64,000 bases of DNA from Diaphorobacter sp. HDW4B (GTDB lineage Bacteria; Pseudomonadota; Gammaproteobacteria; Burkholderiales; Burkholderiaceae_C), in the NCBI RefSeq assembly GCF_011305535.1, contig NZ_CP049905.1, forward strand, positions 310,001 to 374,000. The letters are read 5' to 3'. Positions 1 through 8,347 of the stretch are shown here, one piece after another; position 1 is the first letter of the stretch; every line of letters starts with the position of its first letter. Below the pieces are notes generated by a model. It was given only the letters and a program-made list of their open reading frames with translations, did not search any database and was not told the DNA's origin. The position numbers were made by a program, and so were the translations under genes.

Positions 1-887
1 TTGACCGCATCAGCGCCCGCCTCGACCAGTGCCAGAGCCGCAGCGCCGGTGGCGATGTTGCCGCCGATCACGTCGACTTGCGGATAATTTTCCTTGACCC
101 AGCGAACGCGGTCGATCACGCCCTTGCTGTGGCCGTGAGCCGTGTCCACCACGATGGCGTCCACACCCGCCTTGACCAGAGCAGCCACACGCTCTTCGGT
201 GCCAGCGCCCACGCCAACTGCAGCGGCCACGCGCAGGCGACCAGCGGAGTCACGCGCTGCGTTGGGGAAGCTGGTTTGCTTGTTGATGTCCTTGACGGTG
301 ATGAGGCCCTTGAGCTCGAACGCGTCGTTCACGACGAGGATGCGCTCCAGCTTGTGCTTGTTCAGCAGGACCTTGGCCTGTGCGGGCGTGGTGCCGTCTT
401 TTTCGTTCACGGTGATCAGGCGCTCGCGGGGCGTCATGATCTCTTTGACTCGCACGTCGTAGCGGGTTTCGAAGCGCACATCACGGCTGGTGACAATGCC
501 GACGACCTTGCCGCCATCGACCACCGGGAAGCCCGAAATGCCACGCTCTTCGGAGAGCTGCAGCACTTGCAGAACGGTGTGTTCAGGGGTGATTACCACG
601 GGGTCGTGCACCACGCCGGATTCGTGGCGCTTGACCTTCGAAACCTCGGCAGCCTGCTCTTGGGCAGTCATGTTCTTGTGAACGACGCCAATGCCGCCTT
701 CCTGAGCGATGGCAATGGCCAGGCGCGCTTCAGTCACCGTGTCCATGGCAGCGGACACGAGAGGCAGGTTCAGGGTGATGTTGCGTGTGAAACGCGTTGC
801 GAGAGAAGTGTCCTTGGGCAGGACTTGGGAGAATGCGGGCACCAGCAACACATCGTCGAAGGTGAGCGCTTTACCGAGGAGGCGCAT
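1..887 (-). CDS. guaB: IMP dehydrogenase, N-terminal part (cut by window edge)
   Basis: Reading leftward from the ATG at 885-887 gives a protein that starts [18 protein letters not shown], the classic beginning of IMP dehydrogenase, which oxidises IMP to XMP in guanine nucleotide synthesis. About 295 codons are present out of the usual ~490. The first barrel segment is followed by the paired CBS domains (about residues 95-205, with GISGFPVVD and ERILVVND stretches) and the return to the barrel ([11 protein letters not shown]). The catalytic cysteine loop and C-terminus lie outside the window. The open frame runs to the window edge without a stop. Confidence 0.96.
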   Translation of the reverse strand, partial: MRLLGKALTFDDVLLVPAFSQVLPKDTSLATRFTRNITLNLPLVSAAMDTVTEARLAIAIAQEGGIGVVHKNMTAQEQAAEVSKVKRHESGVVHDPVVITPEHTVLQVLQLSEERGISGFPVVDGGKVVGIVTSRDVRFETRYDVRVKEIMTPRERLITVNEKDGTTPAQAKVLLNKHKLERILVVNDAFELKGLITVKDINKQTSFPNAARDSAGRLRVAAAVGVGAGTEERVAALVKAGVDAIVVDTAHGHSKGVIDRVRWVKENYPQVDVIGGNIATGAAALALVEAGADAV

Positions 888-991
888 CTGAAAGCTCCAA
901 AAAAACGATTGTACCCGCCGGGTAACATTTCTGCAGAAAGCAGGGAAAAAGCGCTTTGATCCCCCCTGCTGTCACCGCTACACTTGACGAG

Positions 992-1516
992 ATGAAACCT
1001 CACAAGCTTCTTTTGTTGATCCTCGCCAGCACATGGGCGCTGGGAGCGTCTGCGCAATGGCAATGGCTGGACAAGGACGGCCGCAAGGTCTTCAGTGACC
1101 GTCCGCCGCCACTGGAAGTGCCGCAAAAGAACATTCTCAAGCAGCCAGGTTACGGCAAGGCGTCAAGCCAACCCGTTCCGGCACAAGCCCCCGCAGCAGC
1201 CACCACCGCCGCGCCAGCCAGCGCTGCCGCCAGCGCATCGGCTGCGCCGCAGGTGTCCGGCAAGGACAAGAAACTGGAAGAAGCCAAGGCCAAGGCCGAC
1301 GCGGAAGAAGCTTCCAAAAAGAAGGCTGAAGAAGAACGCATTGCCAAGGTGAAGGCCGACAACTGTGCCCGTGCCCGCAAGTCGCAAACCTCGCTGACCT
1401 CGGGTGGCCTGATCGGCACCGTGAACGACAAGGGCGAACGCGGCTTCATGGATGACGCCACGCGTGAGGCCGAACTCAAGCGCGCTCAGGGCGTGATCGC
1501 CTCGGACTGTAGCTAA
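992..1516 (+). CDS. DUF4124 domain-containing exported protein
   Basis: A 174-aa protein. Residues 1-21 form a signal peptide (MKPHKLLLLILASTWALGASA), followed by a short DUF4124 module (WQWLDKDGRKVFSDRPPP), an Ala/Pro-rich linker and a Lys/Glu/Ala-rich stretch (about residues 95-125) that could form a coiled coil. I chose the ATG at 992 rather than the in-frame TTG at 956 because it places the signal peptide at the N-terminus. DUF4124 proteins are common in beta- and gamma-proteobacteria and have no assigned biochemical role. It is divergent from guaB, with about 100 bp of shared promoter space. Exported location is an inference. Confidence 0.85.
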   Translation: MKPHKLLLLILASTWALGASAQWQWLDKDGRKVFSDRPPPLEVPQKNILKQPGYGKASSQPVPAQAPAAATTAAPASAAASASAAPQVSGKDKKLEEAKAKADAEEASKKKAEEERIAKVKADNCARARKSQTSLTSGGLIGTVNDKGERGFMDDATREAELKRAQGVIASDCS

Positions 1517-1591
1517 CGACCCACATTCGATGGCTGTTTATAGATTTTTCAAACTCAGTTTGCAAAATTCATAAAACACAGCAATCACTCA

Positions 1592-1624
1592 CAAAAAAAC
1601 CAGATCCGATGATCTGGCTTTTTG
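1592..1624. terminator. Bidirectional intrinsic terminator
   Basis: A perfect 7-bp stem (CCAGATC 1600-1606, GATCTGG 1611-1617) with a CGAT loop is flanked by an A-tract on the left (1592-1599) and a T-tract on the right (1619-1623). It lies between the convergent ends of the DUF4124 gene and rnfH and would serve both. Confidence 0.8.
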
Positions 1625-1646
1625 CTTTTCAGGCGAGCCGCGTGAT

Positions 1647-1997
1647 TCAGTAACCGGCCTTGGCCCCGTCGCGGCGCTTGGAAAACAACCCCGCCCCACG
1701 GCTGCCCTGACTGGCAAAACGCTCGCGGCGCGCCACCTTGGGGTCCACCTTGAGCGCGCGGCACCATTCCACGCGGTCCAGATCATGCAGACGGCGTTGC
1801 AGGGCGGCCGACTTGCCCCAGATGCTGGCGGCATATTTGCCATCAGCGGCATCCGCCACGTTCAGCCCGCAGGCCTTGAGTGCATCCTGCACGCTCGCGC
1901 CCGCTGGCAAGGTGATTTCCCACTCCCGTGTCTGCCCGGCTTGGGCCGAGGTCACGACGGTGATGTGCAGATCAGCTATAGCCATGGCCTTAGCCAT
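1647..1997 (-). CDS. rnfH: RnfH family protein (UPF0125)
   Basis: A 116-aa ubiquitin-fold small protein with the family pattern: an N-terminal beta strand (LHITVVTSA), the [13 protein letters not shown] helix region and [25 protein letters not shown] near the middle. It ends with a basic tail. The start at 1997 overlaps the stop of ratA by 8 bases (ATGGCTAA), suggesting translational coupling. An internal ATG at 1985 is an alternative start. The ratA-rnfH pairing is widely conserved beside smpB in proteobacteria. The family's molecular function is not firmly known. Confidence 0.9.
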   Translation of the reverse strand: MAKAMAIADLHITVVTSAQAGQTREWEITLPAGASVQDALKACGLNVADAADGKYAASIWGKSAALQRRLHDLDRVEWCRALKVDPKVARRERFASQGSRGAGLFSKRRDGAKAGY

Positions 1998-2430
1998 AGA
2001 CCTTTTCGGCGCGCGCGATGAACGCGTCCACCATCGAGCCCGCGATCTTGTCGAACACCGGGCCGACGATGGCGGCCAGCGCCATGCTGTCGAAGCCGTA
2101 GCTCAGTTGCAGCTCCACCTTGCAGGCGCGCTGCGAGCCGTCACCCACGGGATGGAAATACCAGTCGCCCTCCAGCTTGGAGAACGGCCCCTTCACCAGA
2201 CGCATGCCCACGCGGTGGTTAAGTTCATGCGTGTTGCGGGTGATGAAGGACTTGTGGAATCCGCCCAGCGACATGCCGACCTCGGCGGTCATGCCCTCGT
2301 CGTCCACTTCCAGCACCTTGGTCGAATCGCACCACGGAAGAAACTCCGGGTACTTGGCCACATCGGTGACGAGCTTGAACATTTCCTCTGGGCTGTACCA
2401 GATCAGGACGGACTTGTTGACTGTTTTCAT
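1990..2430 (-). CDS. ratA: RatA-type SRPBCC/COQ10 domain protein
   Basis: A 146-aa START-like (SRPBCC) fold protein starting [18 protein letters not shown], with the characteristic [11 protein letters not shown] motif and a C-terminal amphipathic helix ([21 protein letters not shown]). The family includes yeast COQ10-type ubiquinone-binding proteins and E. coli RatA, reported as a toxin acting on 70S ribosome association. Which role applies here is unknown. It is divergent from smpB and overlaps rnfH, the usual neighbourhood. Confidence 0.9.
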   Translation of the reverse strand: MKTVNKSVLIWYSPEEMFKLVTDVAKYPEFLPWCDSTKVLEVDDEGMTAEVGMSLGGFHKSFITRNTHELNHRVGMRLVKGPFSKLEGDWYFHPVGDGSQRACKVELQLSYGFDSMALAAIVGPVFDKIAGSMVDAFIARAEKVYG

Positions 2431-2625
2431 GAAAATTGCACGGGCCTGCTGGCTTGGAAGCTGGCAGGCGAATCAGCTCATCGCACTGAATACCGGGGGC
2501 ATTCGGCACAAGGAACTAAAATCAGGGATTGCGAGACGACAACCCGTTATTGTAGAGAGAGCTTATTCCCTCAGGTTGTAGCTGGAAGGACTTTGAATCT
2601 TCCCAATGGGCCGCATCTAATCACC

Positions 2626-3102
2626 ATGGCAACAAAAAAACCAGAAACATCGTCGCGCATTGCTGACAACAAGAAAGCCGCCTTCAATTACTTCTTCGAA
2701 GAACGCCACGAGGCAGGCATGGTCCTGCACGGCTGGGAAGTGAAGGCGCTGCGCGAAGGCAAGGTACAGCTGACCGACGGCTACGTGATCATCAAGGACG
2801 GCGAGCTGTTCCTGATCGGCTGCCAGATCAACCCGCTCAGAACCGCGTCCACCCACGTGAGCCCCGACGCTGCGCGCATCAAGAAGCTGCTGCTGCACAA
2901 GGAAGAAATCAAGCGCCTGATCGGCAAGGTCGAGCAAAAGGGCTACACGCTCGTGCCCATCAACCTGCACTGGAAGAACGGCATCGCCAAGTGCGAGATC
3001 GCGCTCGCCAAGGGCAAGGCCGAGCACGACAAGCGCGACGTGATCAAGGACCGCGAAGGCAAGCGCGAGGTGGAGCGCGCGATGAAGAGCCGCCATCGCT
3101 GA
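2626..3102 (+). CDS. smpB: SsrA-binding protein SmpB
   Basis: A 158-aa protein, the usual family length, that brings tmRNA to stalled ribosomes for trans-translation. Recognisable stretches are [54 protein letters not shown] and the basic C-terminal tail ([23 protein letters not shown] region), which threads into the ribosomal A site. I chose the ATG at 2626. A much longer open frame extends upstream but only as a shadow of the opposite-strand genes. The tmRNA gene itself (ssrA) was not found in the window. Confidence 0.97.
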   Translation: MATKKPETSSRIADNKKAAFNYFFEERHEAGMVLHGWEVKALREGKVQLTDGYVIIKDGELFLIGCQINPLRTASTHVSPDAARIKKLLLHKEEIKRLIGKVEQKGYTLVPINLHWKNGIAKCEIALAKGKAEHDKRDVIKDREGKREVERAMKSRHR

Positions 3103-3132
3103 GCGTCGAATCTTTTTCGCTCCAGCAAACAG

Positions 3133-3160
3133 AAACAGCTCCTTTTCGGGAGCTGTTTTG
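3133..3160. terminator. Intrinsic terminator after smpB, probably bidirectional
   Basis: A 10-bp perfect stem (AAACAGCTCC 3133-3142 with GGAGCTGTTT 3149-3158) has a TTTTCG loop. The T-rich right arm end serves smpB. On the opposite strand the same hairpin lies 30 bases past the stop of the EthD-like gene. Confidence 0.85.
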
Positions 3161-3189
3161 CTTTGGGGATCGAACTCGAACAAGCGCGA

Positions 3190-3498
3190 TCAACGCACCT
3201 TCGAAATCTGCGTCAGCGGTTTGATGTTCGTGTACTTCGGCACATCACCCAGAATTTCCGCCGCATGCGGCCCGAAGGCTGCATAGAACGCGTCGACCGA
3301 ATCGAAGTACAGATGCACCGCCGCCACGAACGGCGAGGCGCTGCCCGGAAGACCACCGCCCACGCCCTCGTCCACCTCGGCCTTGCGCAGCGCGGGGCCG
3401 AACAGGCGCTCGCACATCGGAATGTGCTTGGTGAGGTAGTAGTCCATGTCGAACGTGCTGCCCTCGGCGCGAGGGTAGAGAATCGAAACCTTGGTCAT
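3190..3498 (-). CDS. EthD family protein
   Basis: A 102-aa dimeric alpha/beta-barrel type protein (EthD domain) that begins MTKVSILYPRAEGSTFDMDYYLTKHIPMCERLFGPALRK. The DMDYYLTKHIPM segment is the family signature, and the second half carries the YFDSVDAFYAAFGPHA helix. EthD was named from ether-degradation loci, but most family members are uncharacterised and may bind small or aromatic molecules. A strong Shine-Dalgarno (AGGAGACA) precedes the ATG. It lies downstream of, and on the same strand as, the HIBYL-CoA hydrolase-like gene, and is possibly cotranscribed. Confidence 0.85.
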   Translation of the reverse strand: MTKVSILYPRAEGSTFDMDYYLTKHIPMCERLFGPALRKAEVDEGVGGGLPGSASPFVAAVHLYFDSVDAFYAAFGPHAAEILGDVPKYTNIKPLTQISKVR

Positions 3499-3569
3499 GG
3501 CGGTGTCTCCTGGGAAGTGCTTAAGGTGCCAAATGCCGAATCAACAGATCAGTGGTCGGAAAAGCCTCA

Positions 3570-4661
3570 TCAAGCCAGTGCGGCCAGCGGATGCGAATGC
3601 GCGGGCCATGGGCTCTTGAAGAAGGCCTCGACCACGTCGCGCTTCACGTCCTCGACGCGCTCGGGATTCCACTTCGGGCTGTGGTCCTTGTCCACCGCCA
3701 GCGCGCGAATGCCTTCGATGGTTTCGCTCTGGCCGGGACGCAGGAAGAAGCAGTGACGCACCATGTCGCGCTCCATGCGCAGGTCTTCGGCCAGCGTCAT
3801 GCCGCGCGCGCGGCGGATCTGCTCCAGCACCACTTCCAGCATCAGCGGCGAACGCTTGCGCAGCGCGGCAGCCGTCTTCTGGCACCACTCGTCGCCGTCC
3901 TTTTCGAGCGCCTGAACGATCTCGACCGCGGTCGGCAGCGCGAAATACTTCTCGATGTGCGTGAGGTTGCCGATGGCACCCTCACCCGCAGCCACGTACT
4001 GCGATGCGATGAACTTCTGCACGGCAGCGCCGTCGGCAAACTTCTCGGTGCCCAGTTGTTCCCACACGCCCGCCTGCTTGTCGGATGGCATGAAGCCATC
4101 GGCCAGATTGGCTGCAATGGCGGAAGCACCGTTGATGGTGTCGCCGGTCAGCGCCAGCCATTCGCCCACACGGCCGGGGCAACGCGAGAGGAAGTAGCCG
4201 CCGCCCACGTCAGGGAACAGGCCGATGATGGTTTCGGGCATGGCCATCTTGGTGCGCTCGGTCACGATGCGCGCCGTGCCGCCCTGGCTGATGCCCATGC
4301 CGCCGCCCATCACGATGCCGTCCATGAACGCGATGTAGGGCTTGCCCAGCGTGTGGATCAGGTGATTGAGCGCGTATTCTTCGGTGAAGAAGTCTTCGAT
4401 TTCCGGATTGCCCGTGCTGCCCGCCTTGTGCAGAAAGCGGATATCGCCACCCGCGCAGAACGCGCCAAACGCGCCTTCCTTGCCATTGCCGCGAATCGCC
4501 ACGGCCAGCACCTTTTCATCCTTCTGCCATTGGAGCAGCACGTCCAGCAGATCACGCACCATGCCCAGCGACAGCGCGTTCAGCGCCTTGGCGCGATTGA
4601 GAGTGATAAAGCCCACCTGACCACGAACTTCGGCCAGAACTTCCGCCGTCATCTCCGTCAT
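3570..4661 (-). CDS. Enoyl-CoA hydratase/isomerase family; probable 3-hydroxyisobutyryl-CoA hydrolase
   Basis: A 363-aa crotonase-fold protein. The oxyanion-hole motifs are CAGGD (about 69-73) and GGGMG (about 119-123). The long PETIIGLFPDVGGG block (about 142-155) is typical of the HIBYL-CoA hydrolase subgroup, which hydrolyses 3-hydroxyisobutyryl-CoA in valine degradation, rather than of simple enoyl-CoA hydratases (about 260 aa). I chose the ATG at 4661 because AAGGA sits about 9 bases upstream and the N-terminus aligns with the family. Upstream in-frame codons look non-coding. Substrate is inferred from subgroup motifs only. Confidence 0.85.
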   Translation of the reverse strand: MTEMTAEVLAEVRGQVGFITLNRAKALNALSLGMVRDLLDVLLQWQKDEKVLAVAIRGNGKEGAFGAFCAGGDIRFLHKAGSTGNPEIEDFFTEEYALNHLIHTLGKPYIAFMDGIVMGGGMGISQGGTARIVTERTKMAMPETIIGLFPDVGGGYFLSRCPGRVGEWLALTGDTINGASAIAANLADGFMPSDKQAGVWEQLGTEKFADGAAVQKFIASQYVAAGEGAIGNLTHIEKYFALPTAVEIVQALEKDGDEWCQKTAAALRKRSPLMLEVVLEQIRRARGMTLAEDLRMERDMVRHCFFLRPGQSETIEGIRALAVDKDHSPKWNPERVEDVKRDVVEAFFKSPWPAHSHPLAALA

Positions 4662-4861
4662 TGTTTTTGTCCTTCCTTGCAAGCCAGTGCTTGTCTGCAG
4701 CTTTTGAGTGAGAAACGGACCGGATAAAGCGACCCGCTGAGAAGCGAACGCCAGACGCGGGAGCGCCCGACGCACAACTTGCAAGAATAGCGCAAATGGA
4801 TGACTCACCGCAGCACGACAGCGTGCCACTGCGGTATCCAAAACAGACAGAAGCCCAGCTT

Positions 4862-5518
4862 CTACAAGGTGGTGGCGGTGTAGGTCAGCACATTGCCGAA
4901 CGTGCCAGCATTCACAGTCGTGGGCGTGAACGCGGGTACATAGGTGAAGGTACCCGTGAGATTGCTCATCATTGGCAGCGCACTGCTGGTGCTGCCATTG
5001 CATCCGGCGACACTGCCTCCGGGATGCTGGACTGTTCCCGTGCCACCGCTGGTCACAGTGATATCACTGCGACCGGGCACACCCGCTGTCGTGCTCCCGA
5101 CGGACAAGGCCGTGGCACCGCTCAGCGCGCTCACGCTGCAGGTGAGCAAGGTACCGCTCATGTTCGTGAAGGCCGCCACCTGCAATACGCCCGCTGTGGT
5201 GGTGGGATTGGTAGTCGCCGTGTTCACCACCAACGAAGGGGCAATGGAGCCGGAGTAGGCCTGACTGTTTCCCGCAGTACGGGTCGGATTGAAATCTACT
5301 GAAAAATTCACGTCACTGACCGACGTGTCCGCATTTCCTACCCTCAGCGAGACGTACTTGCCCACGGTGATGCTGAAGTTCAGTTGCACACTCGCTGTGA
5401 TGGTTCCATTGTTGCCAGAGACAACCTGTTGGGCCGCCTGCCCGCCACAGCCGAGCAGTGCCATCAGCCCACCCAGTCCGATGCGCAACCAGCGTGCACG
5501 CAAGGCCGTCTGATTCAT
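4862..5518 (-). CDS. Pilin-like secreted beta-sandwich subunit (third subunit of fibre operon)
   Basis: A 218-aa exported protein with a signal peptide in its first ~29 residues (hydrophobic GLGGLMALLGCGGQAA). It is clearly paralogous to the protein at 7575-8228: both share LRVGNADTSVSDVNF, YSGSIAPSL, an AGVPG-DITV stretch, HPGGS, two equivalently placed cysteines and the C-terminal TYTATTL strand. Ser/Thr/Gly richness, paired cysteines and the alternating C-terminal strand resemble spore-coat-U/Csu-type pilins, but I cannot assign a named family with certainty. Its ATG directly follows the TAA of the chaperone gene, so it is the last gene of the operon. Confidence 0.75.
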   Translation of the reverse strand: MNQTALRARWLRIGLGGLMALLGCGGQAAQQVVSGNNGTITASVQLNFSITVGKYVSLRVGNADTSVSDVNFSVDFNPTRTAGNSQAYSGSIAPSLVVNTATTNPTTTAGVLQVAAFTNMSGTLLTCSVSALSGATALSVGSTTAGVPGRSDITVTSGGTGTVQHPGGSVAGCNGSTSSALPMMSNLTGTFTYVPAFTPTTVNAGTFGNVLTYTATTL

Positions 5519-6373
5519 TTAACGAAACTCCGCGTTGATCTTGAAGCTGCCGTTTTCCCAATCGAGTGTTCCACTCGCCTTCACAGGGAGAGTCACCTTG
5601 GGCTCGGACGTACCGGAAAGCGCTCGTGGCTTGAGCATGATGTTCCGGGTCTGCCCCGGCAGTATCGGGGTGCCGTCCGGCACCAATTCGAAGCTCAGAC
5701 CGGAAGCATCTTTCGCATCCAACGCCCCATCCAGTCGCCCGTGTGCCGTACCCGTGTTCGTCACGGTCACGGACGCCAGAGATTCCTGATCTTTCTGCAG
5801 CGTACTTGTGTGCGACATCGACAGCACGGGCTGTGCACCATTGATGGACACGTAGACCGCCACAGCCAAGCGTCCATTCACAGGCAAGGCAAGGCTGGCA
5901 CCGCCCGACTGCACCATGGCCTGATACGCGGGCTTCACACCTTCGATGGCAAGCATCACGCGGCACTCGGTCACTCCGGCATCTGCAGGCACATCGATCT
6001 GGAAACGAAACGACGCCTTGCTGCGCGCATCGATCCTGACCGTCTTGCGCTCCAGCGTGAACCACGGACGGCAACTGCCGGGGCGCAGCTCGTCAAAGAA
6101 TTTGAGTTCGCCCTTCTCCGAATATTCCCAGTCCAGCGTCCTCACGGAAAGCTCCGTGGGCTGTCCATCCTGATTGAAGATTTCCAGCGTCTGTCCCAGA
6201 CGACCACCACTCTTGGCCGAGATTTCGAAGCGCGATGGAGACACGCCCACATCGAAGGCACCCGCATGTGCCAGCACCGGACTCAGCACCGCAGCAAACG
6301 TCAGCGTGGACAAGCTGCACAGCCTGCGCAGATGGGGGAAACAATAGGAAAGAATAGGATTCAAAACGGTCAT
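5519..6373 (-). CDS. Periplasmic pilus-assembly chaperone, PapD-like
   Basis: A 284-aa protein with an N-terminal signal region (LTFAAVLSPVLAHAGAF) followed by two Ig-like halves. The first half contains the pattern VSPSRFEISAKSGG then EIFNQDGQPTELSVRTLDW, typical of the first strands of PapD-type chaperones, and FRFQIDVPADAGVTECRVML. The second half is FELVPDGTPILPGQTRNIMLKPR. Such chaperones hold pilin subunits in the periplasm by donor-strand complementation. The start overlaps the stop of the 177-aa gene (ATGA), and the stop abuts the ATG of the next pilin-like gene. At 284 aa it is longer than classical FimC/PapD (about 230). Confidence 0.75.
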   Translation of the reverse strand: MTVLNPILSYCFPHLRRLCSLSTLTFAAVLSPVLAHAGAFDVGVSPSRFEISAKSGGRLGQTLEIFNQDGQPTELSVRTLDWEYSEKGELKFFDELRPGSCRPWFTLERKTVRIDARSKASFRFQIDVPADAGVTECRVMLAIEGVKPAYQAMVQSGGASLALPVNGRLAVAVYVSINGAQPVLSMSHTSTLQKDQESLASVTVTNTGTAHGRLDGALDAKDASGLSFELVPDGTPILPGQTRNIMLKPRALSGTSEPKVTLPVKASGTLDWENGSFKINAEFR

Positions 6374-6903
6374 GGTCCGACCTCGATTTCAAAAAAACAC
6401 TCAAGGGAAATTCCCTTGGACGCCTGCACATTCATTTCGCGCAGGGCAAACTCCATGCGAAGCGCGATCGCCTCGCTCATGAAGGCATCACGCACCCATC
6501 CGCTCCATACCTGTACCTTGTCACCAGGACGCCCGCTACCGGAGGCGAAGTTGCCTTCGGAACGCCAACTCACTTGCAGTCCTTGTGGCGAACGCAAGCC
6601 GATGACTGCGGGGGGAATGACGAAGTAAATCCGTGCATGGCGACCCACATAAGGGGCTGTGGCCAGTCTGTATTCGATGCGCCCAAAATCCACAATGCCG
6701 CGCTGCGCGACAGGAGCGCCGGGCACATATTGATTCACTGGATAGCCATACTCGGACACCATGTTCGGCGCTTGCACCAGCGCGCGCGGCGATGCCGAAT
6801 CATCGAGCCGGGTTCCCGCCAACACCGTGCTGCGGCCAAGTGCCGCAACCAACGCCAGCGCCGCAAGGCTGGCCATCATCGACGATGCAAGGGTCTTGTT
6901 CAT
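6370..6903 (-). CDS. Unknown exported protein of the fibre operon
   Basis: A 177-aa protein starting MNKTLASSMMASLAALALVAALGRSTVLAG, a good signal peptide. The mature part (FGRIEYRLATAPYVGRHARIYFVIPPAVIGLR, then VSWRSEGNFASGSGRPGDKVQVWSGWV) is predicted by eye to be beta-rich. I do not recognise the family. It contains a single cysteine near the C-terminus (SLECFFEIEV), which argues against a pilin disulfide. It overlaps both neighbours by 4 bases (ATGA at each end), so it is translated with the pilin and chaperone genes. A tip adaptor or assembly factor is a guess from position. Confidence 0.65.
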   Translation of the reverse strand: MNKTLASSMMASLAALALVAALGRSTVLAGTRLDDSASPRALVQAPNMVSEYGYPVNQYVPGAPVAQRGIVDFGRIEYRLATAPYVGRHARIYFVIPPAVIGLRSPQGLQVSWRSEGNFASGSGRPGDKVQVWSGWVRDAFMSEAIALRMEFALREMNVQASKGISLECFFEIEVGP

Positions 6904-7550
6904 GGCAGGCTGGTGGTGTAGGTCACGGTGCCCGTATAGGTGCCTGCCGGATAGGCCACGGTGTTGGTGTAGTAGAAGTTCATCGTCGACGCCACCTCGG
7001 CAGTGCCTCCTGCATTGATCAGGCTGAAGTTCAACAGCGTCTGTGTTCCGCCTCCGCTGACAAAGACACCGCTTTGCAAATCGTAGGCCGCGTAGGTGCC
7101 CGACGGCGCGGGAGACACGGTCCAGCCTATGGACGAGAACGGAATGGAATAGCCGCTGCAGTTCCCTGTCGAACAGGTCAACGCGGCAGGAGAAGTCACC
7201 GTCGTCGTCATCGGCTGCGGAATGTTGAACAACGGAACCTGCATGTACATGCGAAACGTGACGCCCGTTCCGGTCGCAGCAATCGACGTTGCGTTGCCGC
7301 TGACGGGAGCCGCATACGCCTGCGAATTTCCGACCGTAGCCCCTTGCACATTGAACTGCACGGTATCGACTCCGGCGGTAGCTCCCACGCGCAGTGTCAG
7401 CGTGCGTGTTCCGAGATAACCAGTGGTCAAGGTAACGACCGCCCCTGCCTGTTCGGCAAGGGCTGCGAGAACCAGGAAGACAGCCAAAGCCACGCACCTG
7501 CGCGCCGCGCTCGGGTGATGAAGTTGCAAGTACTTGCTCATGCTGTACAT
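6900..7550 (-). CDS. Pilin-like secreted beta-sandwich subunit (second subunit)
   Basis: An exported protein of about 216 aa. Signal segment: CVALAVFLVLAALAEQAGA. The mature protein is Thr/Ser/Gly rich, with a disulfide candidate (CSTGNC) and a C-terminal pair of strands (YPAGTYTGTVTYTTSL) like those of secreted pilins. It shares the architecture but little sequence with the two other subunits, so it may be a minor or tip subunit. The start is uncertain: ATG at 7550 (given), ATG at 7541 with GGGA upstream, or GTG at 7574 adjoining the preceding TAA. The 3' end overlaps the next gene by ATGA. Confidence 0.7.
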   Translation of the reverse strand: MYSMSKYLQLHHPSAARRCVALAVFLVLAALAEQAGAVVTLTTGYLGTRTLTLRVGATAGVDTVQFNVQGATVGNSQAYAAPVSGNATSIAATGTGVTFRMYMQVPLFNIPQPMTTTVTSPAALTCSTGNCSGYSIPFSSIGWTVSPAPSGTYAAYDLQSGVFVSGGGTQTLLNFSLINAGGTAEVASTMNFYYTNTVAYPAGTYTGTVTYTTSLP

Positions 7551-7574
7551 CCCGGTTGCTCGCAAACCTGTCAC

Positions 7575-8228
7575 TTACAGCGTCGTGGCCGTGTAGGTCA
7601 CGATGTTGCCATAGGTGCCAGAGTTGATACCCGTGGCCGTGAAGGTCGCGCTGTAGGTGAAGGTTCCGGCCAGCGCGTTCAGTGCAGCGATCGGGCTGTT
7701 CGCCGTGCCGTTGCATTGGGTCAGAGAACCGCCGGGGTGTGCAGGCGTTGTACCCACTACAGTGATGTCGTCCGTTCCCGGCACGCCGGCAGCTGTTGCA
7801 CCTGCAGCGAATGGGGTTGCTCCGGGCAGTGCCGTCAGGGCGCATGTCAGCTTCGCGCCACCGACCACATTGGTCCACGCGCCTGTCGCCAGAACACCGG
7901 CTGTGGTGGTGGGGAATGTGGTGGCCACGGTCGTGCCCAGAGATGGAGCAATGCTGCCGCTGTATGGCAGCGAATTGTTTGGAGCACCAGTCACTGCAGG
8001 CGTCACCGCCACAGTGAAGTTCACATCGCTGACCGATGTATCCGCGTTGCCGACGCGCAGGATCACGATCTTGGGCACGGTCACGCGCACGTTGACGCGT
8101 GCGGTCGCGCTGGCTGGTGTGGAACCCGGATTCTGGATACCGATGGTTTGCTCGGCTTGGGCAAACGTGGCCACCAGTGCCAATGCGGCACCGATGATGA
8201 GGGACGGCTTGTTGTAATGCTTACGCAT
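7575..8228 (-). CDS. Pilin-like secreted beta-sandwich subunit (first, probable major subunit)
   Basis: A 217-aa protein with signal peptide MRKHYNKPSLIIGAALALVATFAQA. The mature chain has LRVGNADTSVSDVNF, two cysteines (KLTCALT and LTQCNGT) and the C-terminal GNIVTYTATTL, matching the protein at 4862-5518. AAGGA lies about 8 bases before the ATG at 8228, the best ribosome site in the operon. First position after the barrel gene and this strong site fit a major structural subunit (inference). An upstream in-frame extension exists but would bury the signal peptide. Confidence 0.75.
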   Translation of the reverse strand: MRKHYNKPSLIIGAALALVATFAQAEQTIGIQNPGSTPASATARVNVRVTVPKIVILRVGNADTSVSDVNFTVAVTPAVTGAPNNSLPYSGSIAPSLGTTVATTFPTTTAGVLATGAWTNVVGGAKLTCALTALPGATPFAAGATAAGVPGTDDITVVGTTPAHPGGSLTQCNGTANSPIAALNALAGTFTYSATFTATGINSGTYGNIVTYTATTL

Positions 8229-8347
8229 GATTTTTTCCTTGATGATGAAGATTTGCATGTACTCACTGGGTGTCTGCAAGCAATGCAATGCCGTGACAAC
8301 CCTCTTTGAAGCACGCCACAGTGGCGCACCATTTCTCGTGCTTGGCA

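Noticed and set aside
1738-2625. N-terminal extension of SmpB to about 454 residues
   Set aside because: SmpB is about 158 aa and starts at 2626. The extension only mirrors rnfH/ratA.
2000-4000. A tmRNA (ssrA) gene beside smpB
   Set aside because: No tRNA-Ala-like ends or tag-coding segment were seen in the flanks.
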